From IMG/VR virus record IMGVR_UViG_3300036832_001118, positions 23,761 through 87,760 of that record: a DNA stretch of 64,000 nucleotides. One strand, given 5' to 3'. Below the pieces are notes generated by a model, which made no database searches, was not told the origin of the DNA, and saw nothing but the letters and a program-made list of their open reading frames with translations. The DNA comes from a virus. Of the stretch, positions 50,173 to 58,388 are shown piece after piece; within the stretch, counting starts at the first letter, position 1, and every line of letters begins with the position of its first letter. The translations under genes were made by a program, and so were the position numbers.

Positions 50173-50633
50173 CGGTGCTCGCGCAAAAGGATCTGTTCTC
50201 GAACCGCTACCGCAAGGTGCCTGCGCTCAACCCGCTTGAATACAAGATGCAAATCGCGCTGGCTGAGTTGCTGCGTTTGCTGGGACGCAAAGGTGTCGAC
50301 TGGTGGCACACGCCCAACGGCGAGCTGCGCAACAAGCGGCACGCAGCCAAGCTCAAGGCCATGGGGGTGCGGCCAGGGGTGGCTGATTTTTTCTTCACCT
50401 GGGGCGAGCCGGTGTCGGTCGCGGCCGAGCCGCAGGTGCGCATCTTTCCGCAAAACCTATTCCTGGAACTCAAGCGGCGCGGCGAGCATCTGAGCCCCGA
50501 TCAAGAGCAGTTTCGCGACAGCGTGACGGTCAAGGGCTCGTTCTACGAGGTCGCCGACAACATTGACGACGCGATTGCCATCCTTAAGCGGTACCACATC
50601 CTGCGCTCAACAACTCAAGGGATCTCGGCATGA
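50169..50633 (+). CDS. VRR-NUC-type nuclease, 154 aa
   Basis: Small phage VRR-NUC pattern: WHTPNGELRNKRHAAKLKAM, GVRPGVADFFF, then LFLELKRRGEHLSPDQEQFR with Asp, Glu-x-Lys active-site residues. Such enzymes cut branched DNA or serve replication. It is translationally coupled to its neighbours in the replication operon. Confidence 0.8.
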   Translation: MTVLAQKDLFSNRYRKVPALNPLEYKMQIALAELLRLLGRKGVDWWHTPNGELRNKRHAAKLKAMGVRPGVADFFFTWGEPVSVAAEPQVRIFPQNLFLELKRRGEHLSPDQEQFRDSVTVKGSFYEVADNIDDAIAILKRYHILRSTTQGISA

Positions 50634-51232
50634 CGGTGTGGACTGACACTGAGGGCGAAATATTGCCCGGCAAATGGAATCCCTTGGAAGACGGGCCGAT
50701 GCTGGACCACATTCCGTCGCGCTGGGACAGCCCGCATGTGATCCAGCGCTATACCGAAGCGCTGGGCTTGCTCAAGCATACGCCGCTGGGCCGCATCTAC
50801 CCGAAATTACCACAGACCTGTTGGCCCGCCTGGGAGCGTGAATGGGACGCGCTGATGGCGCGCTGTCACGATATCGAGGCGATGTCGTCCGAGGGCAAGG
50901 TCAGCGACGAATTGTACACGGCTTATAAAACCTGGGAGACCGACGCCAACTGGTCGCGGCACGATCCGCCGACCGCGCAGCAGATCAAGGAAATGGATCA
51001 TGCCTTGAGTTGGCCCGCCCGCTATTTGCTGCCATATCGGCAGCGGCTACTGGTGGCGTTTTTGTGCCTGTGCGATGGCAACGCCAAGGGCATCGAGCCG
51101 CGCCGCGTCTATCGCAATAGCCAAGCATCACGCAGCGTTCGCCTCAATCATCGCGACATTTCCTCACTTGCGCGCGCTGGCGGTGCGATCATCGCACGCG
51201 GGCTCAACGACGACAACGTGGGAGTCTTCTGA
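50630..51232 (+). CDS. Hypothetical replication-operon protein, 200 aa
   Basis: Sequence PRxxRTxxxL-like features are limited; the visible segments are VIQRYTEALGLLKHTPLGRI, MDHALSWPARYLLPYRQRLL and the C-terminal RRVYRNSQASRSVRLNHRDI, which could be a helix-turn-helix. It resembles DUF6362-type phage proteins only in general layout. It may be a regulator of the late genes, but there is no direct proof. Confidence 0.45.
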   Translation: MTVWTDTEGEILPGKWNPLEDGPMLDHIPSRWDSPHVIQRYTEALGLLKHTPLGRIYPKLPQTCWPAWEREWDALMARCHDIEAMSSEGKVSDELYTAYKTWETDANWSRHDPPTAQQIKEMDHALSWPARYLLPYRQRLLVAFLCLCDGNAKGIEPRRVYRNSQASRSVRLNHRDISSLARAGGAIIARGLNDDNVGVF

Positions 51233-51447
51233 TGCACGAGCACGCGCCCCTCATCGCCTGCGCGGTTTCGTTTACCTGGTGCAACGACTGCAAATGCGTC
51301 CACGTCGGTTTATTTGATGAGGATCGGGAAATGATCGGCATCGGCAGTATCGGTGATATTGACCTGCTGATCAGCATGTTGCAGCAGGCCAAAGGCATGA
51401 ACAAGGACTGGATGCTGGTCGGCGAGAAGCCACTGCGAATGCAATGA
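51232..51447 (+). CDS. Hypothetical protein, 71 aa
   Basis: Overlaps its neighbours by TGATG and ATGA. Begins MHEHAPLIACAVSFTWCNDC; continues with DREMIGIGSIGDIDLLISML. It may bind metal through Cys/His at the start. Unknown function. Confidence 0.45.
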   Translation: MHEHAPLIACAVSFTWCNDCKCVHVGLFDEDREMIGIGSIGDIDLLISMLQQAKGMNKDWMLVGEKPLRMQ

Positions 51448-52070
51448 TTATACTGCCTGACCAAGCCGCGGCTGACTACCTGCGCGCGATCGGCGCGGCG
51501 GCAGTCTATGTCTTGGCCGATCCGTGGGGGTTGAGCCGCACCGGTGCCGCCCAGAATTTGCAGCGCACATTCGACGCCTGGGAGCAGCAGCATTTTGAGC
51601 CCAAATGGATCGGCTGGGTAGGAAGCCTTGAGTTGGCCCAATGGCTCGCCGACGCACCGCGCAAGTTCAAACAAAAGCACGGCAACATCAGCGTGCTGAC
51701 CTGGGAGCAGGTGGTATTGGTCATTCGTGGCGTGGCGACAGTATCCGATCCATCCACATCAGAATATGCTCCGCTGTACCCAATCACCGATCACGAGACC
51801 GCCATCAAGAACGCGGCGCAGATGGCGCAGCGGGTGCGCATCAATATGGATGTGCTCAAGCAAAACGGTGCGCTACACCCGTTCAATGCGGCGTACAAGA
51901 AATACAATGAGGAGCGCCGCGCCAGGCGCGAGCGCGCGGTCAATTATAAGGTCTTTGAGGCCGAGCTGAGCAATAGCGTGGCCTGTATTCTTGCTTCCGG
52001 CGCCGAGCCACTGAGCGGGACCGTGCTGGCAGATATGCGACGGAAGTTTCCTTTCCTGAACAATGGTTGA
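51444..52070 (+). CDS. Hypothetical protein, 208 aa
   Basis: Starts on the previous stop. Mostly helical (DYLRAIGAAAVYVLADPWGL; RKFKQKHGNISVLTWEQVVL; YKKYNEERRARRERAVNYKV). No family was recognised. It directly precedes the primase/helicase and may help initiation. Confidence 0.45.
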   Translation: MIILPDQAAADYLRAIGAAAVYVLADPWGLSRTGAAQNLQRTFDAWEQQHFEPKWIGWVGSLELAQWLADAPRKFKQKHGNISVLTWEQVVLVIRGVATVSDPSTSEYAPLYPITDHETAIKNAAQMAQRVRINMDVLKQNGALHPFNAAYKKYNEERRARRERAVNYKVFEAELSNSVACILASGAEPLSGTVLADMRRKFPFLNNG

Positions 52071-52088
52071 GCGGAAAGGCGGTGGCGC

Positions 52089-54248
52089 GTGCCCGACACT
52101 GCCGATTTTGTTGCGCTCATGGAACCGGTGGCGCTGCATCTCTTGGGTGAGCCTAATCGGCGCCTCTCAAGCGATACCGAGCTGCGCTTTGGCACCCATG
52201 GCTCGTTGTCGGTCGATCTGACCAAGGGCACTTGGTACGACCATGAGATCGGCAAAGGCGGTGGAGTGGTCGATCTCGTTCGTCATATTAAAGGCTTTCA
52301 GACCGTAGCCTGCATGCAATGGATTGATGAATTCCGCGAACGCGAGGGCAACGGTCAAGCGCCGCCTGTGCGCAAAAGCAATGGCGCACATCAGCCACAA
52401 CAGCCGCAGCCGCAACGGTCATCGCCGGGGCGTGAGGTCGAGCACTACAATTATCTCGATGAGGCGGGCAGTCTGCTTTACCAGGTGGTGCGCTATGCCG
52501 AGCCGAAGACGTTTCGCCAGCGTCGTCCCGACGGCAATGGCGGCTGGATTTGGAATATGCATGGCGTGCGCCAGGTGCCCTATCGGATGGCAGAGCTGAG
52601 CGAGGCCTTGGCCAACGAACACACGGTGTTCGTTGTTGAGGGCGAAAAGGACGTCAACACCATGTGGGCCAATGGCCTGCCGGCAACCTGCAATGCCATG
52701 GGAGCGGGAAGTTGGTCGGACACGCTGTGTCCGTTCTTTCGCGACGCCGACGTGGTGGTCATTGCCGACAATGACCCGCAGACCAAGAACGCCAAGGGCG
52801 AGCCGCTGTGTCATCAGGATGGTCGGCCCAAGCGTCCCGGCCAGGACCATGCGCATGCGGTGGCGGCGCAGCTGAGCGACAGCATTGCGCGCCGGGTGCG
52901 ACTGCTCGATCTCGGCCAAGTGTGGGCGCAATGCCCGGAGAAGGGCGATATCAGCGATTGGTTTGAGGCTGGGCTCAAGCCCGGCGATCTGTGGCAGATC
53001 GTCGAGCAGCTGCCGGAGTGGTCGCCGGAACCGCCACCCGCAGCACCTGCGATCGAGGTCGAATACGCCTTCCCGGTCAATGAAAAGGATATTCCGCCGC
53101 GCGATTGGGAGGTGCCTGGGTTGCTGATGCGCAAGCAGGTGACCGTCCTGGTGGCGCCATCCGGGTCGGGCAAGAGCCTGCTGACAATTCAGCTGGCGCT
53201 CGGATTTGCTGACGCTCAGCCGTGGGCCAATTGGCGGCCGCGCGCCAAGCTGCGCGTGCTGATGGTCAACAGCGAGGACGATATCCTGGAACAGCGCCGC
53301 CGCTTTGCCGCAGCATTGCGGGTGATGCAGGTCGATCGCGATGGCATCGCCGATAAGGTGATCCTGGCTGACAGCTCGCACGGCATCATCATTGCCAAGT
53401 TTCATTCCAGCACCAAGACCATGGTGGCGACGCCATTGTTGGAACGGCTGATAGAGACGGTCAAGCGGCATCAGGTGGATTGGATTTGTGTTGATCCATT
53501 TGCCGAGACGTTTGAGGGCGAGGAGAACAACAACGAACTGAAGTGGGCGGCAATTCTGTGGCGCGAGGTGGCGCGTCGCTGCAATGTTGCTGTCATTCTA
53601 GTGCATCACACCAAGAAGTATGCGCATGACATGGCGGGCGATGTCGATGCCGCGCGTGGCGCATCGGCCCTGATCGGGGTCGCCCGCATTGTCTCAACGC
53701 TGTTCGGCATGTCCAAGACCGAGGCGCAGGCCATGGGCGTCAAGGAGGAGGACCGTCACGACTATTTACGTTATGACGATGCTAAGGCTAATCTGAACAA
53801 GAAGTCGCCATTCGCCAAGTGGTTCAAGAAAATATCGATCACTCTGGATAATGCCCGCGGTGACATTCCCGGCGACGAGGTCGGGGCGCTCGAGCCCTGG
53901 ACGCCGCCCGGTCTGATGGATGGGATCACCGATGTCGACATTACCAACTTCATGCACCGGGTTGACCAAGGATTGTTGGATCAAAACGGTGTGCCGACCG
54001 GTGAACTCTACACGTGTTCGACCCGAAGGGACGATGACTACGAAGTCTTCCGCTGGGTCGGCGAGTTGGTCAAAGAATTCTTCAAGATCGATGAAAATGG
54101 TCGCGCGTCGCAGATGATCAAGGCGTGGCGTGAGGCCAATCCGCCGCGTCTGATCGAAACCAAATATCGGTCAAAGAAACAGCGCAAGCTACGCGGCTGC
54201 GTGCATTCCGATTTATGGGAACCGCCGAAGAGTGAGACTGACGCGTAA
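52089..54248 (+). CDS. Primase/helicase: Toprim-like + RepA-like ATPase, 719 aa
   Basis: GTG 52089. The N-terminus resembles a primase-associated domain (GTWYDHEIGKGGGVVDLVRH) but lacks zinc Cys. Residues ~180-225 are Toprim-like (VFVVEGEKDVNTMWANGLPA; VVIADNDP). Walker A APSGSGKSLLT lies near 356-366, Walker B WICVDPFAETF near 465, and VILVHHTKK follows. These fit a DNA-replication primase/helicase fusion. The C-terminal ~130 residues are basic and unrecognised. Confidence 0.8.
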   Translation: MPDTADFVALMEPVALHLLGEPNRRLSSDTELRFGTHGSLSVDLTKGTWYDHEIGKGGGVVDLVRHIKGFQTVACMQWIDEFREREGNGQAPPVRKSNGAHQPQQPQPQRSSPGREVEHYNYLDEAGSLLYQVVRYAEPKTFRQRRPDGNGGWIWNMHGVRQVPYRMAELSEALANEHTVFVVEGEKDVNTMWANGLPATCNAMGAGSWSDTLCPFFRDADVVVIADNDPQTKNAKGEPLCHQDGRPKRPGQDHAHAVAAQLSDSIARRVRLLDLGQVWAQCPEKGDISDWFEAGLKPGDLWQIVEQLPEWSPEPPPAAPAIEVEYAFPVNEKDIPPRDWEVPGLLMRKQVTVLVAPSGSGKSLLTIQLALGFADAQPWANWRPRAKLRVLMVNSEDDILEQRRRFAAALRVMQVDRDGIADKVILADSSHGIIIAKFHSSTKTMVATPLLERLIETVKRHQVDWICVDPFAETFEGEENNNELKWAAILWREVARRCNVAVILVHHTKKYAHDMAGDVDAARGASALIGVARIVSTLFGMSKTEAQAMGVKEEDRHDYLRYDDAKANLNKKSPFAKWFKKISITLDNARGDIPGDEVGALEPWTPPGLMDGITDVDITNFMHRVDQGLLDQNGVPTGELYTCSTRRDDDYEVFRWVGELVKEFFKIDENGRASQMIKAWREANPPRLIETKYRSKKQRKLRGCVHSDLWEPPKSETDA

Positions 54249-54278
54249 TCCGGATACGAATATTAGCCTGTTCGTCGC

Positions 54279-54449
54279 TCATAGTTCTATCTCGAGATCG
54301 TCGTCAGTGAATATCAAGATGTGCACCGACTGAGCTATTCTCCGATCTGACCAGTCCGGATGAGCCTTAAGCATGCGACCGATAGCCTCTCGCTTGCTTT
54401 TGTTCTGCATCGCGGGCTCGGCCCTCTTCAATAGATCGCGCAGTTTCAT
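54279..54449 (-). CDS. Small helical protein, 56 aa
   Basis: ATG 54449 overlaps the preceding gene's stop (ATGA). The product (MKLRDLLKRAEPAMQNKSKR, then IGRMLKAHPDWSDRRIAQSV) ends in an HTH-like segment. Possible regulator; no family certain. Confidence 0.5.
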   Translation of the reverse strand: MKLRDLLKRAEPAMQNKSKREAIGRMLKAHPDWSDRRIAQSVHILIFTDDDLEIEL

Positions 54450-54763
54450 TTGATGTTCCCGCTCTTGATCAGGTAGCGACCGATGGCCTCGGCCACCAGC
54501 CCAACGATGTGCTCCTGCTTTGTGTTACGATTGATGGTGACGCCAGCGAGCACCTTGTTGTCTATCGTTTGCCGTTCCTGAGAATATTCTGATCTGGGAT
54601 GGTCGCTGACGCGCAGCGTGCCGACTCTGCGAGAAAACTTATAGTACCGACTGCTGCCAATAATACTGACGTAATTTAACCGAAAGCCAGCCTTGACGAG
54701 CAGCGTTTCGGCTTCTGTCATAGCCTCGTCGATATCGATCACCTGCGTCAATAGCAGCACCAA
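54446..54763 (-). CDS. Hypothetical protein, 105 aa
   Basis: The start is TTG/GTG at 54763/54760 or ATG further in. Alpha/beta pattern (EAETLLVKAGFRLNYVSIIG; SRYYKFSRRVGTLRVSDHPR). It precedes the 56-residue gene in the same leftward run. Unknown function. Confidence 0.45.
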   Translation of the reverse strand: MVLLLTQVIDIDEAMTEAETLLVKAGFRLNYVSIIGSSRYYKFSRRVGTLRVSDHPRSEYSQERQTIDNKVLAGVTINRNTKQEHIVGLVAEAIGRYLIKSGNIK

Positions 54764-54764
54764 A

Positions 54765-55007
54765 TCAGTAATCCCAGTTTAGATCGGCGCTCGATGGCTT
54801 GGCAGATCTAATTGCCCGCCCTATTCGTCGATGGAATGCGGTGGCCGCATCCAGAGACCAATCCTCAACCATACTGTAAGTTCGCGATCGGTTGGTAAGA
54901 TAAGAAAATTGAGCCACTACCCTAATGGGGTACGCATCATGCGGGCCGCGATAAAAGTTGAAATAATTAGATGCGATTTTGATTCTGGACAGCATCACCA
55001 ACTTCAT
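54765..55007 (-). CDS. Hypothetical protein, 80 aa
   Basis: ATG 55007 or 54995. The sequence (NYFNFYRGPHDAYPIRVVAQ; AATAFHRRIGRAIRSAK) overlaps the zinc-ribbon gene by 41 bases. Unknown function; the ribosome site is weak. Confidence 0.4.
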   Translation of the reverse strand: MKLVMLSRIKIASNYFNFYRGPHDAYPIRVVAQFSYLTNRSRTYSMVEDWSLDAATAFHRRIGRAIRSAKPSSADLNWDY

Positions 55008-55158
55008 CCGATTCTTGCTGTCGCGGTACTATCAGATCGGCGCGCGCACCGCAACGCGGACAGGCTGGCCATATGGTCGTGCTGCTGCGTTTGCCGCGCC
55101 AGCCGCAACGAACGCAGACTACGCGGATTTTTTCAGATCGCTTGTTGTGGCGTTTCAT
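54967..55158 (-). CDS. Zinc-ribbon protein, 63 aa
   Basis: ATG 55158. A CxxC...CxxC ribbon (VVCVRCGWRGKRSSTTIWPA then CPRCGARADL). Small basic nucleic-acid-binding protein likely. Weak ribosome site; coupled to the preceding gene four bases away. Confidence 0.55.
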   Translation of the reverse strand: MKRHNKRSEKIRVVCVRCGWRGKRSSTTIWPACPRCGARADLIVPRQQESDEVGDAVQNQNRI

Positions 55159-55162
55159 GAAA

Positions 55163-55513
55163 TTACTGCTTTTTTCGCGTCCTAACAAGCTTCGCGATGT
55201 GCTTGCTGGTGATAAATCCGGCCTCAAGTGCAGCGGCTTTGTTAAGAATAGCAGCTTGCGATTGTCCGTTCATCCAATATCCACCTGTATGCACATGTAT
55301 GGCAAAGCGGATCTGAACTTTGACTGCATCTCCTGATTTGGCACCAACTATACGGGCAAAGGATTCGCAAAATTCATCAAACGAATTGTTGATCCCGCGA
55401 CCGGGCGCAGGGGCGGATGGTGATTCCCATTCGGTCACGGCCCCAAACAGGACAATAAGCCGTTCGTAAAGATGCTTGCGCCCCACAGGCGTCCATATGT
55501 CTGGATCATGCAT
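55163..55513 (-). CDS. Hypothetical protein, 116 aa
   Basis: ATG 55513 overlaps the methyltransferase stop by 8 bases. Contains VQIRFAIHVHTGGYWMNGQS and a Lys-rich tail. May act with the methyltransferase; no family was recognised. Confidence 0.5.
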   Translation of the reverse strand: MHDPDIWTPVGRKHLYERLIVLFGAVTEWESPSAPAPGRGINNSFDEFCESFARIVGAKSGDAVKVQIRFAIHVHTGGYWMNGQSQAAILNKAAALEAGFITSKHIAKLVRTRKKQ

Positions 55514-56399
55514 TTGTCATCTCCGGTTGGCGCACCCTTTGTCTTGACCATGAATCCGGTTCCGGCCGCACGATGAAGCCAATGCGTCCGAATTCATGCT
55601 TGAACGCATCGGGCTGCGGGCCGAAGTAGAAAAAGGCTTGGCCCTGTGTCGGTTGGGCTAAGCCGCCGTCGCAATCTTGGAACTTGATCCGACCTTGCGT
55701 GAAGCAGACGCAATCAGCCGCTGATATCGCGTCGTGAAACCACATCGCGTCGGTGAAATTGTGGGTCAGCGCAATGCAGGCGCTGACGCGATGGGAATTC
55801 CATTCACTGATCAGTTTGCTGATGAACTTGCCCATGGTCGGCTGTTGATACGGTGAATTGAGCCAGACCCGTCCGTACCACGGTTGATGCAACCCGTTTT
55901 GCTCTTTGTCGAAGTACTGCTTCGCCTTAACCGTCCGCTGCGCCTGCTCGCAGGATGCGGGGTCGAGATCGATATCGCCCAAAACCGCGCGTGCCCGCGA
56001 GATATATTCGAGCGGCGTATACCACTCATTGCGCCTGCGCGCGATCGTGCCGCGATACTTGGGACGAAACTGAAAGCTGATCAGTTGCCTGATCTCAGCG
56101 GCCCGCGCTAAATCCTCAACTGTGGCGCAGGGATTGGTGACGATCTCCTCAAGCTGGTTGGCCAGCTGCCAGTTTGCCGCCAGCCACTCGGCGCCTTGGA
56201 TCAGCGAGCGTGCTGCGGGCTCGTTAAAGCCGAGCACGTCCTCATGTGCTCTGATCCAGCTCTGCCATTGCTTGTGGCCAAGCGATTCCTTGCACTTGAT
56301 CAGCCCCTTGCCCGCCTCACTCAAATAAAACGGTCGGTCGTTGCTTGATGTCCTGGCCTTGCGGTAAAGAACACCGATGGCGATGGCAGCCTCGGACAT
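55506..56399 (-). CDS. Dam-type adenine methyltransferase 1 with DUF3102-like N-domain and NSPY motif, 297 aa
   Basis: Residues ~30-70 (CKESLGHKQWQSWIRAHEDV; GFNEPAARSLIQGAEWL) resemble DUF3102. Residues ~130-280 match the phage N6-adenine methyltransferase family (NEWYTPLEYISRARAVLGDI; DLDPASCEQAQ; GQAFFYFG). The catalytic tetrad, normally N/D-P-P-Y/F, reads NSPY in VWLNSPYQQP, so activity may be altered. Paralogous to the 345-residue protein that ends at 57292; the ParB-like gene lies between. Confidence 0.75.
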   Translation of the reverse strand: MSEAAIAIGVLYRKARTSSNDRPFYLSEAGKGLIKCKESLGHKQWQSWIRAHEDVLGFNEPAARSLIQGAEWLAANWQLANQLEEIVTNPCATVEDLARAAEIRQLISFQFRPKYRGTIARRRNEWYTPLEYISRARAVLGDIDLDPASCEQAQRTVKAKQYFDKEQNGLHQPWYGRVWLNSPYQQPTMGKFISKLISEWNSHRVSACIALTHNFTDAMWFHDAISAADCVCFTQGRIKFQDCDGGLAQPTQGQAFFYFGPQPDAFKHEFGRIGFIVRPEPDSWSRQRVRQPEMTNA

Positions 56400-56405
56400 G
56401 GCTGA

Positions 56406-57308
56406 TCACATCGTGGTATATGTTTCATTTAGTCGTGAAACATCAAGGCGTCCTGACTTGCCCGGATGTTTGTTGATGTTGTCAGCCAGCCAACGCGCTA
56501 TCTGCAGCGGCATGTCGCCAGGATGGATGCGCAACGCTTTGGCCCCAGTCTTGGCCCAGCGCGTCTTGACATGCTCGATAATCTCATCAGGCGGATGATT
56601 GATGAGTTGCTTGCGCACCGGCTCGTCGATCGGACGCGGCTGCGAGTCATAGAGAATCGCAATGCCAAACACCATGTAGCCGTAGACCCTATATCGGTCC
56701 TTCCAGCATTCCCTGATCGAGTTAAGCGATTTGACCATGACGCCATGCCTGGGGTCCATATCGAGCTGCCAGGCTTTTTCAACGTAGCTGGGCCCGCGCA
56801 AATTGCGCTTTCCCTTGCCGTTCAAGGTATAACCGCAAGCTTCGATGGCGGCCTCAAAGCCCTTGTCAGTGCCAGCCACGCCGTAAGAATGCAGCGCCGT
56901 CTCTTTTCGAATAAACTCCTTGAGGCGCCGCGAATTGGTCAAGGCGAACATCTGCGCCTCTTGAGCCTGACCGGTAGACTGAAACACCTTGCAGTCGACT
57001 TCGCGGTCTTTCTCACCGCGACGAACGAGGCCCTCCTTGCGGGTTACGCCGTCATAGATCCAGTAACTACCGTTAGGTCGTTGCGCGACAAGAAATACAT
57101 CAAGCCACGCCTCGTAAAATTCGTGCTCAATGTTATGGGCGATGCGCTCGCGCGGCCGGGTCTGATAAGACCAGTCGACCTCGAGCTCGCTGAGCTTCAG
57201 TCGAGTAATGATTCCTGATTGATGCAGGATCGGCGCAAGGAGCGCGGCTTCTTCAGGCGAAAGGATCGACTTTCGCTGCTTTCCCTTGCCGTTAAGTTTC
57301 GTCGCCAT
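56406..57308 (-). CDS. ParB/sulfiredoxin-like protein, 300 aa
   Basis: The start at 57308 is chosen for GAGGAGGAACAAG; the longer frame is inside the adjacent methyltransferase. A ParB-N-like core is seen (LSELEVDWSYQTRPRERIAH; YWIYDGVTRKEGLVRRG; EAQMFALTNSRR). The rest is helical, with a possible second domain (AIEACGYTLNGKGKRNLRGP). Such proteins accompany phage methyltransferases. Anti-restriction or partition roles are possible but undecided. Confidence 0.65.
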   Translation of the reverse strand: MATKLNGKGKQRKSILSPEEAALLAPILHQSGIITRLKLSELEVDWSYQTRPRERIAHNIEHEFYEAWLDVFLVAQRPNGSYWIYDGVTRKEGLVRRGEKDREVDCKVFQSTGQAQEAQMFALTNSRRLKEFIRKETALHSYGVAGTDKGFEAAIEACGYTLNGKGKRNLRGPSYVEKAWQLDMDPRHGVMVKSLNSIRECWKDRYRVYGYMVFGIAILYDSQPRPIDEPVRKQLINHPPDEIIEHVKTRWAKTGAKALRIHPGDMPLQIARWLADNINKHPGKSGRLDVSRLNETYTTM

Positions 57309-58329
57309 CTTGTTCCTCCTCGTTTTTTTCCTCCGGTAGCGGCTCGTATAGACGACTCGGCCGCAGACACAGGCCAATCACACAGAACACATCCTCAAAC
57401 CGCTGCACATCGTTGCCGAAGTAGAAAAATGCCTGACCTTGAGTTGGTGCTCCTACAATTTCGGCGGGGTGGAATTGAATCCGACCACGCGTGAAGCAGA
57501 TGCTCTGACAGACGCCCACCGCCGTATTAAACCACTCGGTATCGGTGGAGTTGTTGGTGAGCATGATTGCCGCAGTGATGCGACCTGATGCAATTTCCGC
57601 AACTAATTTGCTGATGAAGGCGGGCAGCAGCTTTTTATGATAGGGCGGGTTAAGCCATATGCGGCCGCGCCATTCCTGGCTCAAGCCGTCATCCTCAATC
57701 GTGAAGTAATCGGTGGCGTCTACTGTTTGCTGCGCCAGATCGCATGAGGCTGGATCTAGGTCAATCTCACCGAGCACTCGGCGTGTCGCCTCGATGTATA
57801 TGGCGGGCGTATAACGTTCGATTTCTCCGGTGCCTTCGGTGCCGCGCACGGTGCCGTCATTTTGCTGCTCGCAAATGCGCGTGGCGCGGTGCTTGGCGAC
57901 GTTTTGGCGCGAGACGATCTTGTCCGGATCGCTGATCCATTTTGATCGCTTGTCCGGCTTAGAACAAAAGCGCGTGTTCCAGCGATGAATTACGAGGTCG
58001 CCGGGATCGGCAGCGGGTAAGTAGGATTTCAGTGCTGAAATCCTACTTATGCCTTTTCGGCCCGATGATGCTGCTTTCTGCGATGATTCTACCGCCTCAT
58101 TGCGCCAAACGAGGTATTTGACTTGCTCGTCTATCTTGATTTTGATGGCTTTTTCCAACTGCTCACGCGCAAACGGGTCCTTGGTCTCACGCCACGCGCG
58201 GGCCCAATGCCGCTCGCCAGCCTCCGCGACGGCGATCGTCTTGAGGCCCTTATCGGGATCGTAGATGGTAACCGAGCGCTCTGCACCCAGCTCGACAAGC
58301 TCGCTCAAATGCTCGCTGATTTTGGCCAT
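57292..58329 (-). CDS. Dam-type adenine methyltransferase 2 with canonical NPPY, 345 aa
   Basis: Catalytic half (about residues 185-320): ERYTPAIYIEATRRVLGEID, LDPASCDLAQQ, IWLNPPYHKK and GQAFFYFG, a phage N6-adenine methyltransferase. The N-terminal half (KTIAVAEAGERHWARAWRET; KIKIDEQVKYLVWRNEAVES) is unlike methyltransferase 1. A 32-base palindrome sits in the linker, coding for ISRISALKSYL near residues 94-104. The 3' end overlaps the start of the ParB-like gene. Confidence 0.8.
   Translation of the reverse strand: MAKISEHLSELVELGAERSVTIYDPDKGLKTIAVAEAGERHWARAWRETKDPFAREQLEKAIKIKIDEQVKYLVWRNEAVESSQKAASSGRKGISRISALKSYLPAADPGDLVIHRWNTRFCSKPDKRSKWISDPDKIVSRQNVAKHRATRICEQQNDGTVRGTEGTGEIERYTPAIYIEATRRVLGEIDLDPASCDLAQQTVDATDYFTIEDDGLSQEWRGRIWLNPPYHKKLLPAFISKLVAEIASGRITAAIMLTNNSTDTEWFNTAVGVCQSICFTRGRIQFHPAEIVGAPTQGQAFFYFGNDVQRFEDVFCVIGLCLRPSRLYEPLPEEKNEEEQDGDET
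58018..58049. repeat. 32-base perfect palindrome inside methyltransferase 2 gene
   Basis: 15-base arms (TAAGTAGGATTTCAG and its complement) flank TG. It is read in frame without disturbing the gene. A related, imperfect copy lies at 63264-63291. It may be an inserted palindromic element or a protein-binding site. Confidence 0.75.
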
Positions 58330-58366
58330 CGAATCGCCCGCTGAAGGGCGCGATGATCATGATCTC

Positions 58367-58382
58367 CTTGACGCATGTCAAG
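58367..58382. promoter_or_regulatory. CTTGACA-type dyad operator upstream of methyltransferase 2
   Basis: CTTGACGCATGTCAAG; on the minus strand CTTGACATGCGTCAAGG, nearly the same as the CI/Cro operator CTTGACATAGCGTCAAGG but with one base fewer. A second TATCAAGG half-site follows at 58387. It lies 38 bases before the leftward start at 58329. Confidence 0.6.
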
Positions 58383-58388
58383 TGGGTA

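Noticed and set aside
52419-53471. Minus-strand ORF (350 aa) opposite the primase/helicase
   Set aside because: Lies fully inside a clear ATPase gene and has shadow-type composition.
58018-58049. Hairpin-telomere (protelomerase) site
   Set aside because: No protelomerase-like gene is seen and the palindrome is inside a coding region; kept only as a remote alternative.
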